Assembly (NCBI GenBank): GCA_045117315.1
Contig: JBGUNJ010000116.1
Span: 1 to 27,710, forward strand
Length of the DNA: 27,710 bases
Origin: CAG-791 sp045117315
GTDB lineage: Bacteria; Bacillota; Clostridia; Lachnospirales; Lachnospiraceae
Direction of reading: 5' to 3'
In this document: piece by piece, positions 1 to 7,239 of the stretch
Numbering within the stretch: position 1 is the stretch's first letter
Layout of the letters: each line of letters starts with the position of its first letter
Program-made: the position numbers and the translations under genes
The notes under the pieces: model-generated
Databases searched by the model: none
What the model saw: only the letters and a program-made list of their open reading frames with translations
Told to the model about the DNA's origin: nothing

Positions 1-20
1 TGGGGCGAACGCCGTTCCAC

Positions 21-60
21 TCGGGTTTTTGCGCTGAAAATCGCGCAAAAACGCCTCGAA
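21..60. repeat. Hairpin element at left window edge
   Basis: Perfect 10-bp arms GTTTTTGCGC (25-34) and GCGCAAAAAC (43-52) enclose an 8-nt loop, flanked by ACTCGG on the left and CCTCGAATTCGAG on the right. A similar layout (CTCGG, T-rich arm, A-rich arm, CCTCGAG) lies at the right end of the window, so this is probably one member of a dispersed palindromic family. Function unknown. Confidence 0.5.
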
Positions 61-68
61 TTCGAGGG

Positions 69-121
69 GGTCTGTACTGTAACGTCAGATGACACTCTTC
101 ACTGAGGTCACAGTACAGACC
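69..121. repeat. Perfect 12-bp inverted repeat
   Basis: GGTCTGTACTGT at 69-80 is matched by ACAGTACAGACC at 110-121, with a 29-nt loop. There is no T-run on either side, so it is a structured repeat rather than a clear terminator. Confidence 0.6.
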
Positions 122-173
122 GCCTGAAGATCGTGTGTTTTATACGCCGGCGCAATGGGGCAGAGACTGCCGC

Positions 174-238
174 GCCGCCCTCTGTCCTCCCGCGGGCTGC
201 CGTTCGCCATCAGACGAAAGATACCATAGGGCAGCCCT
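174..238. repeat. Structured dispersed repeat, copy 1
   Basis: About 37 bp at the left of this element match positions 20739 onward with a single mismatch. The element is closed by GGGCTGCC (about 194-201) and GGGCAGCCC (229-237), which can pair. Both copies are followed within about 20 nt by a terminator-like hairpin. No ORF is conserved between the copies, which suggests an RNA or palindromic mobile-type element rather than a gene. Confidence 0.6.
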
Positions 239-249
239 TCAATACAAAA

Positions 250-286
250 GCCGGATGGAAGAGTTCTTCCACCCGGCAATCGTTTT
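250..286. terminator. Possible bidirectional terminator
   Basis: Arms 250-262 and 265-277 form a GC-rich stem of about 13 bp with one internal mismatch. On the plus strand it is followed by AATCGTTTTTCTG, on the minus strand by TTTTGTATT. It could end transcripts arriving from either side, including read-through from the T7SS operon. Confidence 0.55.
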
Positions 287-347
287 TCTGTCCTTTAAGT
301 ATCCTTTTAACTGCATTTATTCGTGTCTGTCTCTTATCTGAGAAATT

Positions 348-383
348 GCAGAGCAGAGTTCCCTTTCAGTCTCTCTGCTCTGC
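348..383 (-). terminator. Hairpin downstream of the last T7SS gene
   Basis: GCAGAGCAGAG (348-358) and CTCTGCTCTGC (373-383) are perfect 11-bp arms. Read on the minus strand, the stem lies about 140 nt after the stop of the last WXG100 gene and is followed by AATTTCTC, a weak U-tract. It is either a weak terminator or a 3'-end stabilising stem. Confidence 0.45.
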
Positions 384-525
384 ATATATTGTCTTCCGTC
401 CTGTGTTAGCTTAATCCTTTCCGGCTGTCCGGGACACCTTCTGTCTGACATCGTCTCCCGGCAGCGTTCCTGAAGCCTTCCTTTTTCCTGACTGAGTAAT
501 CCTCCGCCTGAAAGCAGCTTTCCGG

Positions 526-837
526 TCAGGAGATCAGGTTGGTATTCACTTGTGTGAGATTGGCAGCCTCCTGCTCACCTCTCTCATAGGTGCTTGCGAT
601 CTCTTCCAGCTTTTTCACATTTGCCGTGATCATGTTCTTGACCATTGCCATGTCATCCTCCAGCTCATTGAACCGGCTGACAAAGCTTTCTGCCGCTGTG
701 CCTTCCCACTGGCTGTTCAGTCCCCTGGCCAGGTTGAGCATCTCGGTTGTAGCATTGTTGATGTTGGTGCTTCTGTTCTGGAACTCATTTGCCGCGTTTA
801 ACAAATCCTGTGTGGATACAAGAATTCTGTCTGCCAT
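526..837 (-). CDS. WXG100 family protein (duplicated pair, copy A, member 1)
   Basis: This 103-aa protein is a small helical-hairpin T7SS substrate of the ESAT-6 type. The turn motif is W44-E-G46 and the C-terminal helix holds Y-E-R-G-E near residue 83, which fits the YxxxD/E secretion signal. An AAAGGAAG Shine-Dalgarno site precedes the ATG. It is the last gene of the minus-strand T7SS operon, about 220 nt after its partner at 1062-1361. Compared with its paralogue at 4083-4394 the WXG core is identical. Changes gather around residues 13-29 and in the stretch around the YxxxE signal. Such proteins normally leave the cell as dimers through the EssC channel. Whether this one pairs with itself or with the 1062-1361 protein cannot be told from sequence. 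Confidence 0.9.
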   Translation of the reverse strand: MADRILVSTQDLLNAANEFQNRSTNINNATTEMLNLARGLNSQWEGTAAESFVSRFNELEDDMAMVKNMITANVKKLEEIASTYERGEQEAANLTQVNTNLIS

Positions 838-1016
838 TTTTTCTTCCTTTCTTCTCTGTCGAGACTCTGTAGAGATCTTCCTGCTTTATCTTATTCCCGC
901 GGGACCTGTGGATGGATCCTGCGCTTCACTTCTGTCTTTCCTTCCGGTCTGCTCCCGGTTCCTTATGTTCCGACGGCTTTTCCGGTCCATCGGATGAGGC
1001 CGGTCAAAGACCCTGA

Positions 1017-1061
1017 TCAGTTCTTCCTGTTCGCGATCTGAGCAGCGTTCTGTTCTGACTG
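1017..1061 (-). other. Vestigial duplicated WXG100 tail after the stop codon
   Basis: Directly after the TGA of the 1062-1361 gene, the same frame continues as QSEQNAAQIANRKN and then a second TGA. This peptide almost repeats the tail of the paralogue at 4622-4921 (QSEQNATQIANQKS). It is a tandem copy of the 3' end of the gene, left outside the reading frame by the stop. Translation would need stop-codon read-through, for which nothing is seen. Confidence 0.7.
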
Positions 1062-1361
1062 TCAGCCCTTCTGGTTCGCGATCTCTGTGGCTTTCCGCTC
1101 TTCCACCATGTATTTCTGTGCCGCATCACTAAGGGCCTTCACAAAAAGGGAGATCCCGTTGTAGAAATTGTTGAACTTCTCCGCATCCGTTACATATGCA
1201 TTATGGAAAGCGTTCCTTGCGTCGCCTTCCCACATGCCGGAAAGGGCTTCTTCTTTTTCAGTCATCGCCTGGACCTCTGTCCTGAACTTTTCATTCAGCT
1301 GCTGCAGGTTCTCTGCCTGTTTGACAAGTTCCTGGGGATTTACGGTAAATTTTACTGCCAT
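1062..1361 (-). CDS. WXG100 family protein (duplicated pair, copy A, member 2)
   Basis: A 99-aa WXG100 protein with W44-E-G46 between two helices and Y84-M-V-E-E88 as the YxxxE secretion signal. Residues 1-84 are identical to those of the paralogue at 4622-4921. From residue 85 the tail switches to MVEERKATEIANQKG instead of AQSEQNATQIANQKS. Just after the stop lies an in-frame leftover copy of the other tail type. The gene has a purine-rich Shine-Dalgarno site (GGAAAGGAAAG) and a long leader of about 280 nt that is shared with the second copy. It is likely secreted by the T7SS encoded upstream. Confidence 0.9.
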   Translation of the reverse strand: MAVKFTVNPQELVKQAENLQQLNEKFRTEVQAMTEKEEALSGMWEGDARNAFHNAYVTDAEKFNNFYNGISLFVKALSDAAQKYMVEERKATEIANQKG

Positions 1362-1642
1362 CTTTTCTTTCCTTTCCGCTCCGGTTCCCGGAGCTCTGTG
1401 CTGTTTCAGGTTTTATTCCCGATAGTCTTAAACCTGACTTATGGATGTACTTGTGGGGAGCCGGGCACCGCTCTGTGCGCGCCGCGGCTTCTTTTATTCT
1501 GCTCTTCTTTTCTGTTTTTCTTTTCCCTTTCTGTGATTCTATAGTAACACCCCGCCCCCGGATCCGGAGTATTTGCTGACGGACAGCACTTTTTCCTGAT
1601 GAGCGGTCATTTTTGCCGGTTTGAAGGTGTTCACGCGGAATC

Positions 1643-1960
1643 TCACTCAGTACCGGTTCTCTCTCCGGCACCCTTCTGTGCGGCATCGAAAACTGTTCCG
1701 ATCAGCTCCATATATCCTTTGCTCTCGCTGTTCTCATATCCGGTGAAGCAGACCTCTTCAATATCTTCTTCATTGAACAGGAATACTGTTCCCTTGCCGA
1801 GATATCCTTCCGGAAAGGGCACGGCCATATAGTCATAGACCTCAGGGGCCTTTCCTTTCCCCTCTCCGCGCGTCACCTGCTGCATGCAGCCCATGATCAC
1901 CGCTTTCCTGACTGCGTTTTTAAGCCGCACAACACTGCCGACTGGTAATAGTTCTCTCAA
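1643..1960 (-). CDS. DUF4176 family protein, T7SS-associated
   Basis: This 105-aa protein begins LLPVGSVVRLKN and contains YDYMAVPFPEGYL and FNEEDIEEVCFTGYE. These are the hallmarks I know from DUF4176 proteins that sit beside LXG-type effectors in Firmicutes T7SS loci, where they are thought to help deliver or partner the effector. The start is TTG at 1958-1960 and is supported by a perfect AGGAGGT six bases upstream. It follows the 512-aa substrate gene by 48 bp and so belongs to the same transcript. The family is called from memory of motifs and its role is inferred from context. An immunity role is not excluded. Confidence 0.75.
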   Translation of the reverse strand: MRELLPVGSVVRLKNAVRKAVIMGCMQQVTRGEGKGKAPEVYDYMAVPFPEGYLGKGTVFLFNEEDIEEVCFTGYENSESKGYMELIGTVFDAAQKGAGERTGTE

Positions 1961-2008
1961 TGCTTTACCTCCTGACCCTCTGATTCCTGACCACCGCAGG
2001 CTCTGTAT

Positions 2009-3547
2009 TTACACCAGGTCCGAGTCTCTTACTCCTTTAAATAAATCGTCTTTATCTCCCAGAACAGCCCCTACAGCACCTGCTCCATGCAGAGCCGCAT
2101 CGATTCCCGCATTGATCAGAGCGGCACAGACCACCGATCTGGCCGTCCTTCCAATCACGCCGCTTCCGGCTGCGGCAGCATTTTCCGCAGCAGCTGAAGC
2201 TGCCTGCCCTGCTCCGCTTTCTGCCAGGCTCTCTGCAGCCTTCTGTCCCCAAGTGCTCAGTGCGCTTACAGGCTCGTCATATGTTCCGACGGAAGAAGGA
2301 GTCTCGTCTCCGAAAAGCCCCGACAGATATTCTCCGGTCGCATCCTGATCCACAGATGAAGGATCCGCTGTCGTCTCTCCCGGAAGAGAATAATCATCTC
2401 CTGAAAATCCGCCGCCTCCGCCGCTGCTTCCGCCGCCGTGGCTTCCGCCGCCACCGCTTCCGCCGCCATGGCTTCCGCCTCCGCCGCTGCTTCCGCCGCC
2501 GTGGCTTCCGCCGGATGAATCATCTTTGTCCGAAGGCATTGTTCCGGATTCTCCGTCTTTTCCTGTCCCGCTCTTACCGGCCGGATCGGTCGGATCGGTC
2601 GGATCCTCTTCGCCCGGTTCGGTATCTGTCGGAACAATTTCATCGCCCATGGTCGTGATACCTTCTCCGGCCGTTTCCATTCCGGGGAAGATATTCTGGA
2701 ATAAATACATGTTCAGCAGCGTGTAGAAAGTAGCCCATATTCCACAGACAGCCATGTCCTGCGGATCCAGGAAGCGGACGTTTCCGAAAGCAGTTGCGAG
2801 GCTGCTGAACAGGTCAAACAGCTGGTGAATATACTCCAGGGCAGCTTCAGGGAGAACTTCTCTTATTTCTACGGGAAGGGATTCCAGGAATTCCTCCCAG
2901 GTGAAATTTTTAAAGCTTTCCGGCGTCACTCCTTCCGGCAGCTGCTCCAGGGCAGGTCTGACATCTTCTATATCACCGGCAGCAGGCATTCCTTCTGCCT
3001 CCCCGGGATCGCCTGTTCCTGCCACGGCTCCCGCTCCGCCGTCCGCAATGTCTCCGGCAGGAGCCCCGGGAGTCTCTTCCCCGCCTGCCTGTGCTCCGAG
3101 TGTGGCAGCGCCGATCGCGCCGGCACCGGCTATAAGGTCCTTCTTTCCATCCTTATCTTCCGTTTTGCGCCCCTGATCCGGTCCTGTATCCTTATCACCG
3201 GTACGGGAAGGGTCGAGGCCGGGCGCCGGAGCCCCGCCTGCGTAGGCGGGCCCTCTTTTTCCAGACTCTTCCAGTCCGCCCAGAAGGCTCTGTTCCACCG
3301 CATTATATATATTCAGAATCGACTCCAGACTGTTTTCAAAATTCTTTGCGCTGTCTCCAAGTTCTGACATTCTGTTGGTCACAGTCTGGAGATTGTGGAG
3401 GATCCGGTCCTTTCCTCTGAACTCAGAGCGCAATCCTCTCCGGATTTCTGAAATCTCTTCGCTCTCAGAACGAATTGCAGATTCCACCTGCCGCATATGG
3501 TTCAGCGCATTTTCCGCGCTGGCAAATTTAATCAGAAATTCGTTCAT
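2009..3547 (-). CDS. Putative T7SS substrate with WXG100-like head and low-complexity body
   Basis: A 512-aa protein. Residues 1-90 look like a WXG100 helical hairpin in which F43-R-G45 replaces W-x-G, and Y81-N-A-V-E85 gives a YxxxE secretion signal. Residues about 95-210 are low in complexity and rich in Gly, Ala and Asp. Residues about 210-285 form a more regular alpha-helical block with hydrophobic stretches (near LEYIHQLFDLFSSLATAF and TFYTLLNMYLF). Next come an acidic Pro/Asp/Thr stretch and a Gly/Ser/His-rich repeat (GGGSHGGGSS type). The C-terminus is Ala-rich and mildly hydrophobic, with VVCAALINAGIDAALHG. The start has GGAGG eight bases upstream. Its neighbours, a WXG100 gene before it and DUF4176 after it, match the usual effector module. 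No known toxin domain is recognised, so toxin, adhesin or pore function stays open. Confidence 0.7.
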   Translation of the reverse strand: MNEFLIKFASAENALNHMRQVESAIRSESEEISEIRRGLRSEFRGKDRILHNLQTVTNRMSELGDSAKNFENSLESILNIYNAVEQSLLGGLEESGKRGPAYAGGAPAPGLDPSRTGDKDTGPDQGRKTEDKDGKKDLIAGAGAIGAATLGAQAGGEETPGAPAGDIADGGAGAVAGTGDPGEAEGMPAAGDIEDVRPALEQLPEGVTPESFKNFTWEEFLESLPVEIREVLPEAALEYIHQLFDLFSSLATAFGNVRFLDPQDMAVCGIWATFYTLLNMYLFQNIFPGMETAGEGITTMGDEIVPTDTEPGEEDPTDPTDPAGKSGTGKDGESGTMPSDKDDSSGGSHGGGSSGGGGSHGGGSGGGGSHGGGSSGGGGGFSGDDYSLPGETTADPSSVDQDATGEYLSGLFGDETPSSVGTYDEPVSALSTWGQKAAESLAESGAGQAASAAAENAAAAGSGVIGRTARSVVCAALINAGIDAALHGAGAVGAVLGDKDDLFKGVRDSDLV

Positions 3548-3600
3548 CTCTTTTTCCTCCGGTTAAGATGATAAGTTTGCGCGGAAAGCTCTCCGCAGCT

Positions 3601-3912
3601 TCAGTTTGATTTGCTCTGAGCTATACGCAGAGCTTCCATTTCCGCATTATATACGATCCTGGCCGCTGTCCTGATATCATCGGCAATCGACCTGAGTTCT
3701 TCCGAGCTTTCAAGGATCTGACGCTTTAATTCGCTGTATTTCCTCAAAAATTCTGAGGCGTTATTCCCTTTCCATCCGGAAGACAACAGCTGCATGGACT
3801 CTTCCACCTTCTGATTGGCTGTGGAGCGGATTCTTCCTGCCAGCGTATCCAGGTCTCTGGCCTGCTGCATTGCCTCACGGTAGTTCATATTAATCTGTGC
3901 TCTTGTCTTCAT
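3601..3912 (-). CDS. WXG100 family protein, probable partner of the 512-aa substrate
   Basis: This 103-aa protein has the helix-W47-K-G49-helix pattern of WXG100 proteins. Its tail reads VYNAEMEALR and has no exact YxxxD/E, because Met stands at the fifth position. The next gene in the operon, 53 nt downstream, codes for a substrate whose WXG-like head does carry the signal. A heterodimer in which only one chain holds the secretion signal is common in T7SS, so this protein may be the co-secreted or chaperone partner of the 512-aa protein. A GGAG Shine-Dalgarno site lies seven bases before the ATG. It is unlike the duplicated WXG100 pair in sequence. Confidence 0.85.
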   Translation of the reverse strand: MKTRAQINMNYREAMQQARDLDTLAGRIRSTANQKVEESMQLLSSGWKGNNASEFLRKYSELKRQILESSEELRSIADDIRTAARIVYNAEMEALRIAQSKSN

Positions 3913-3956
3913 CTGATTTCTCCATCCGCCGCTATGAATTTACTGGTGCCGCATTG

Positions 3957-3998
3957 CCGGCAGAAGACCGCCCACCGGCGATGGGCAGTTCCTGCCGG
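3957..3998. repeat. Long hairpin between WXG100 genes
   Basis: CCGGCAG...CGCCCA (from 3957) can pair with TGGGCAG...CTGCCGG (to 3998) in a long stem with a small internal bulge. On the minus strand no U-run follows, so partial attenuation or mRNA processing between WXG100 genes is likelier than full termination. On the plus strand it is followed by TCTCTTTTCGTTTT. Confidence 0.5.
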
Positions 3999-4082
3999 TC
4001 TCTTTTCGTTTTCCTTTACTTAAACACCGCCGGGTTTCTCTGCCCCGTCTGAGTAAACCTCCGCCTGAAAACGGCTTTCCGG

Positions 4083-4394
4083 TCAGGAGATCAGGTTGGT
4101 ATTCACCTGTGTGAGATTGTTGACATCCGGTTCAACCTTGTCATAGATGCTGGCGATCTCTTCCAGCTTTTTCATATTTGTCGTAATCATGTTCTTGACC
4201 ATTGCCATATCATCCTCCAGCTCATTGAACCGGCTGACATAGCTTTCTGCCGCTGTGCCTTCCCACTGGCTGTTCAGTCCCCTGGCCAGATTGAGCATCT
4301 CGGTTGTAATATTGGAGATGTTATTACTTCTGTTCTGGAATTCATTTGCCGCGTTCATCAAATCCTGTGTGGATACAAGAATTCTGTCTGCCAT
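4083..4394 (-). CDS. WXG100 family protein (duplicated pair, copy B, member 1)
   Basis: A 103-aa paralogue of the 526-837 product, with W44-E-G46 and a Y-D-K-V-E secretion signal in the C-terminal helix. Residues 31-51 around the WXG turn are the same in both copies. The substitutions lie mainly at residues 13-29 and 83-92 (STYERGEQEAAN against SIYDKVEPDVNN). It lies about 230 nt downstream of its partner gene and is followed by a long hairpin. Probable secreted or structural T7SS substrate. The pattern of change suggests that dimer or receptor specificity is what differs between the two copies. Confidence 0.9.
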   Translation of the reverse strand: MADRILVSTQDLMNAANEFQNRSNNISNITTEMLNLARGLNSQWEGTAAESYVSRFNELEDDMAMVKNMITTNMKKLEEIASIYDKVEPDVNNLTQVNTNLIS

Positions 4395-4579
4395 TTTTCC
4401 TTCCTTTCTTCTCTGTCGAGACTCTGTAGAGATCTTCCTGCTTTATCTTATTCCCGCAGGACCTGTGGATGGATCCCGCGCTTCACTTCTGTCTGCCTGT
4501 TCTTCCGGTCTGCCCCGGCCCCTTATGTTCCGACGGCTTTTCCGGTCCATCGGATGAGGCCGGTCAAAGGCCCTGACCA

Positions 4580-4621
4580 GCTCTTCCGGTTTGCGATCTG
4601 TGCAGCGTTCTGCTCTGACTA
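4580..4621 (-). other. Vestigial duplicated WXG100 tail after the stop codon (copy B)
   Basis: After the TGA of the 4622-4921 gene the frame runs TAG and then SEQNAAQIANRKS, which repeats the gene's own last residues (SEQNATQIANQKS). It is the counterpart of the relic at 1017-1061, so the tail duplication came before the large block duplication. Confidence 0.7.
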
Positions 4622-4921
4622 TCAGCTCTTCTGGTTCGCGATCTGTGTTGCGTTCTGCTCTGACTGCGCGTATTTCTGCGCCGCATCGCTCAGGGCCTTC
4701 ACAAAAAGGGAGATCCCGTTGTAGAAATTGTTGAACTTCTCAGCATCCGTTACGTATGCATTATGGAAAGCGTTCCTCGCGTCGCCTTCCCACATGCCGG
4801 AAAGGGCTTCTTCTTTTTCAGTCATCGCCTGGACTTCTGTCCTGAACTTTTCATTCAGCTGCTGCAGGTTCTCTGCCTGTTTGACAAGTTCCTGGGGATT
4901 TACGGTAAATTTTACTGCCAT
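4622..4921 (-). CDS. WXG100 family protein (duplicated pair, copy B, member 2)
   Basis: This 99-aa protein has W44-E-G46 and Y84-A-Q-S-E88 as its YxxxE signal. It is identical to the 1062-1361 product over residues 1-84 and different in the last 15 residues. Its own tail is repeated, nearly unchanged, just after the stop, so this copy seems to hold the ancestral tail. The leader of about 300 nt contains a T-rich stretch on the plus strand (A-rich in the mRNA). It is read as part of the T7SS operon, just after the 5283-5609 gene, and probably exported by the T7SS. Confidence 0.9.
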   Translation of the reverse strand: MAVKFTVNPQELVKQAENLQQLNEKFRTEVQAMTEKEEALSGMWEGDARNAFHNAYVTDAEKFNNFYNGISLFVKALSDAAQKYAQSEQNATQIANQKS

Positions 4922-5282
4922 TTTTTCTTTCCTTTCCGCTCCGGTTTCCGGAGCTCTCTGCTGTTTCAGGTTTTATTCCTGAAAGTCATAAACCTGACTT
5001 ATGGATGTACTTGTGGGGAGCCGGGCGCCGCTCTGTGCGCCGCAGCTGCTTTTTTTCTGTTTTTTTTCTGTTTTTTCTGTTTTTCTTTTCCCTTTCTGTG
5101 ATTCTATACTACCACCCCGGATCCGGATCCGGAGTATATGCTGACGGACAGCATTTTTTCCTGATGAACTGCATCCGGAGATTTTGCACAGGATGCGTCT
5201 GTCGGGCCTCTGGCACCTTCTTCCATCTGAGGCTCGCCGATTCAAAATCCAGCCGCGGCTCCCGCGCGGGTTCCGGATCCAC

Positions 5283-5609
5283 TCAGGTGATCAGCTGTGT
5301 AGAAGGTTGTGACACAATATCGTTGGTTTTAGTCTCGGTTTCTTCCATGAGGCCTGCAATCTTCAGCAGATCATCGGGATATTCTTTCAGGCGCACCAGA
5401 ATCTCATCGATGTCATCCCTCTCTTCCAGAAAGGCTCTTCTGTGCTCATTCCCTGCCTCACCGATCCAGTATCTGGATGTGTTTCTCACTATCGTCATCA
5501 CATTGTCATAGGATGTCTCCGCCGCCCTGATCCTGTCCTTGAGCGTTGATGCCGCTGAGGCCAGTCTGGCGGTATCATATCTTAATACACCTCCACTCGA
5601 AATCGCCAT
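5283..5609 (-). CDS. WXG100-like protein (YWIG variant)
   Basis: A 108-aa helical protein beginning MAISSGG. W48-I-G50 (in SRYWIGEAG) is the turn motif, and the second helix runs to about residue 95. The tail has no tyrosine-based YxxxE signal, unlike the gene just upstream (5722-6027), so the two may form a heterodimer. The reading frame stays open 22 codons further upstream. The inner ATG at 5607-5609 is preferred because AAGGAGAAGAAGGAG lies directly before it and the longer N-terminus looks like translated leader. Confidence 0.8.
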   Translation of the reverse strand: MAISSGGVLRYDTARLASAASTLKDRIRAAETSYDNVMTIVRNTSRYWIGEAGNEHRRAFLEERDDIDEILVRLKEYPDDLLKIAGLMEETETKTNDIVSQPSTQLIT

Positions 5610-5721
5610 CTCCTTCTTCTCCTTTCTTCCCTGATTCCTTCCCTTTGCGAATCCGGAGACCGCAGACGGTCTCACCTTTCACGATTCCCGGGAACCTTCA
5701 AGCTCCTGTCCGGTCCTGTTG

Positions 5722-6027
5722 TTAAACCCTGATCGAGCGGACAACACCACCGACTTCATCCTCGCATTTATCGTACTCGCTCCGCGCGGTCCTGAGCTTA
5801 TCAAGCAGCGCCGCAAGCGACTTGTTCAGTTCTTTGCACCGGTTGTAGTCATTATCAAACTGACTCGTAAACGCCGCTTTTGCGGGGCCCTCCCATGTGT
5901 CACTAAGCTCCCGGACAGCAGCAAACATTTGGTCGACTGCCTGCTCAAGACGGCTCTGTTCTCCCTCGAGACGTGAAATATCGTCTCCCAGGTAATCAGT
6001 GTTCTGTTCAATCTCTTTGATTGCCAT
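5722..6027 (-). CDS. WXG100 family protein
   Basis: A 101-aa protein with the classic layout: a first helix, W45-E-G47, a second helix, and Y-D-K-C-E near residue 85 as the YxxxE secretion signal. A GGAGG site lies eight bases upstream of the ATG. It heads the run of seven WXG100 genes and lies 292 bp downstream of the 226-aa protein gene. It carries the signal that the next gene (5283-5609) lacks, which points to an ESAT-6/CFP-10-like pair. The Cys near the signal is unusual but of unknown meaning. Confidence 0.9.
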   Translation of the reverse strand: MAIKEIEQNTDYLGDDISRLEGEQSRLEQAVDQMFAAVRELSDTWEGPAKAAFTSQFDNDYNRCKELNKSLAALLDKLRTARSEYDKCEDEVGGVVRSIRV

Positions 6028-6319
6028 TTACTATTCCTCCCCTGCTTACACAAAAAACTCCGTTTTACACTTCCACTTCCGCCGGGAAAAACGGCGTGTC
6101 GACGTGATTTTTCATCCTTATACTTGTTTCTCTTATACTTATTGCCATGGGCGGGTGCCCACAGACATGTATGACCTCGCGTTCACAAACATACAGACAT
6201 GTATGATTAAAGCTGCGCGCCATGCCGCTCCTGCGGTCTCTCACAAACCGCGCAGCGGGTTTGTGATCGCCGCGCTCATTCGCAGCCTGCCGATCAGAAA
6301 AGCCACACACAGTTCCCGC
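6028..6319. other. Gap of 292 bp inside the T7SS locus, repeat-bearing
   Basis: No convincing gene is seen. The gap holds a CATG-GGGCGGG-TGCCCA-ACATGTATGA type element (about 6147-6196) that resembles 15602-15647 and 14521-14560, and a perfect 9-bp inverted repeat TCACAAACC/GGTTTGTGA (6241-6249 and 6258-6266). A minus-strand promoter for the WXG100 run is plausible (AGTATAAG occurs twice at about 6118-6142) but no good -35 box is seen. Confidence 0.4.
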
Positions 6320-7000
6320 TTAAAACCGTTTCATCAATGACCGCACCCTCTGGCTTCTTGCCGTTCCGGATGCAGACTGGGATGTGTACAGTCCGCAGAC
6401 AGGCAAATGCAGGTTTTCCTCGACCGGCTTTGCTGTCCATTTCACATCCGAAATAGCGGGCTGAAAGGATGTCGTTTCTATTTTGAGAGCGAGATAGCCG
6501 CAGTGGAATTTCCCGGAAAGCATCCTTTTAAGAATTCTGCGCAGTTCATTCATGTCCAAAACAAATACGGGTTTTCTGCGCGGCCAGATATATTTGGGAC
6601 GGAAGGGACGCCATGGGTCTAAAGGCTTCAGTCTGAAATATCTGAAGCCTGTAGGCATCAGCGTTATAACCTCACTTTTCCCATGCTGCCCCGGGTCGTG
6701 ACGGGTACGGGTCATCTCAACTCCGCTCTCTGCCTCGTCCAGGACCCTCTCCTCCGTTCTTTGATAGATTCTGCTGACAGAGTCCAGTTTTCTTAACATC
6801 AGTTTAAGCGCTGTTTCCCTTCTTTCGAGATTCTCAATGCTTTTCCGCAGTCTGTATCTGGGCATCGGCATGTCCGGATTTCGTTCCCAGCGACGGGCCA
6901 GCTCACGGAGTTCAGCTCCATACATGTCCAATTCTACAGATGTGAAACGCATGTCCTGGATTGAAGACTCGATAGTATTTCCATCATATTTAAACATCAT
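6320..7000 (-). CDS. Unrecognised T7SS-locus protein with WXG100-like head
   Basis: This 226-aa protein matches no family that I recognise. Residues 1-90 are strongly helical, with W38-E-R40 where a WXG turn would sit, and Y79-Q-R-T-E83 fits the YxxxE secretion signal. Residues about 95-226 are very basic and rich in Arg, Lys and Pro, with WRPFRPKYIWPRRKP near 128-143, and have no membrane segment. The layout (secretion-type head plus a unique tail) recalls T7SS substrates, but a cytoplasmic adaptor binding nucleic acid or a partner is also possible. AAGGA lies before ATGATG and either Met may start. Its position between the yukD-like gene and the WXG100 cluster supports a T7SS role. Confidence 0.6.
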   Translation of the reverse strand: MMFKYDGNTIESSIQDMRFTSVELDMYGAELRELARRWERNPDMPMPRYRLRKSIENLERRETALKLMLRKLDSVSRIYQRTEERVLDEAESGVEMTRTRHDPGQHGKSEVITLMPTGFRYFRLKPLDPWRPFRPKYIWPRRKPVFVLDMNELRRILKRMLSGKFHCGYLALKIETTSFQPAISDVKWTAKPVEENLHLPVCGLYTSQSASGTARSQRVRSLMKRF

Positions 7001-7239
7001 CTGCTTATCCTTTCCTGCGTCCCGTTTTCTGTATCATTTACATTGTTACAATATCACGAATCCCTGTCCGGGGTCTCCGCTTCTGACGAAAAGCACCTTT
7101 TCCTGACGGGCTGTACATTTCACACCCTTTCCGGCCTTGACGCCCGCCGGGGCGTCAGTAATTGCCCCGCAGGCGCGGGATGAGAAATCCGGATCAAAAA
7201 GTTCTTTCATCCTGACCGGGTGTTTTTCAGGACAGATGC
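7001..7239. other. Gap before the 226-aa protein gene
   Basis: No gene is supported. On the minus strand, ATTGT-A-ACAAT (about 7041-7051) is a short palindrome in an AT-rich patch about 45 nt before the start at 7000, where a promoter could lie. No convincing -35/-10 pair was found. Confidence 0.25.

Larger units (their letters stand above)
490..1600. repeat. Direct repeat of about 1.1 kb, copy A (WXG100 pair)
   Basis: This block closely matches 4049-5165. The match starts near CCTCCGCCTGAAA before the stop of the first WXG100 gene, covers both genes and their leaders, and ends near GCTGACGGACAGCA. Identity is very high in the WXG100 cores and leaders and lower at the tails. The two copies bracket the genes 1643-3912. 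Boundaries were judged by eye. Confidence 0.85.
4049..5165. repeat. Direct repeat of about 1.1 kb, copy B (WXG100 pair)
   Basis: This is the second copy of the block at 490-1600, in the same orientation and spaced about 3.56 kb from it. It contains two WXG100 genes with their leaders and the vestigial 3' tail. Small insertions and deletions lie in the T-rich leader (about 5048-5090), and a duplicated GATCCG lies at about 5118-5130. Boundaries were judged by eye. Confidence 0.85.

Noticed and set aside
2266..2643. Ala/Glu-rich minus-strand ORF within the 512-aa gene
   Set aside because: It is a frame-shifted reading of the GC-rich Gly/Ser/His repeat. It has no ribosome-binding site, and the main frame is continuous.
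5610..5675. N-terminal extension of the YWIG-type WXG100 protein
   Set aside because: Those 22 codons read through a purine-rich leader with the Shine-Dalgarno site directly before ATG 5609.
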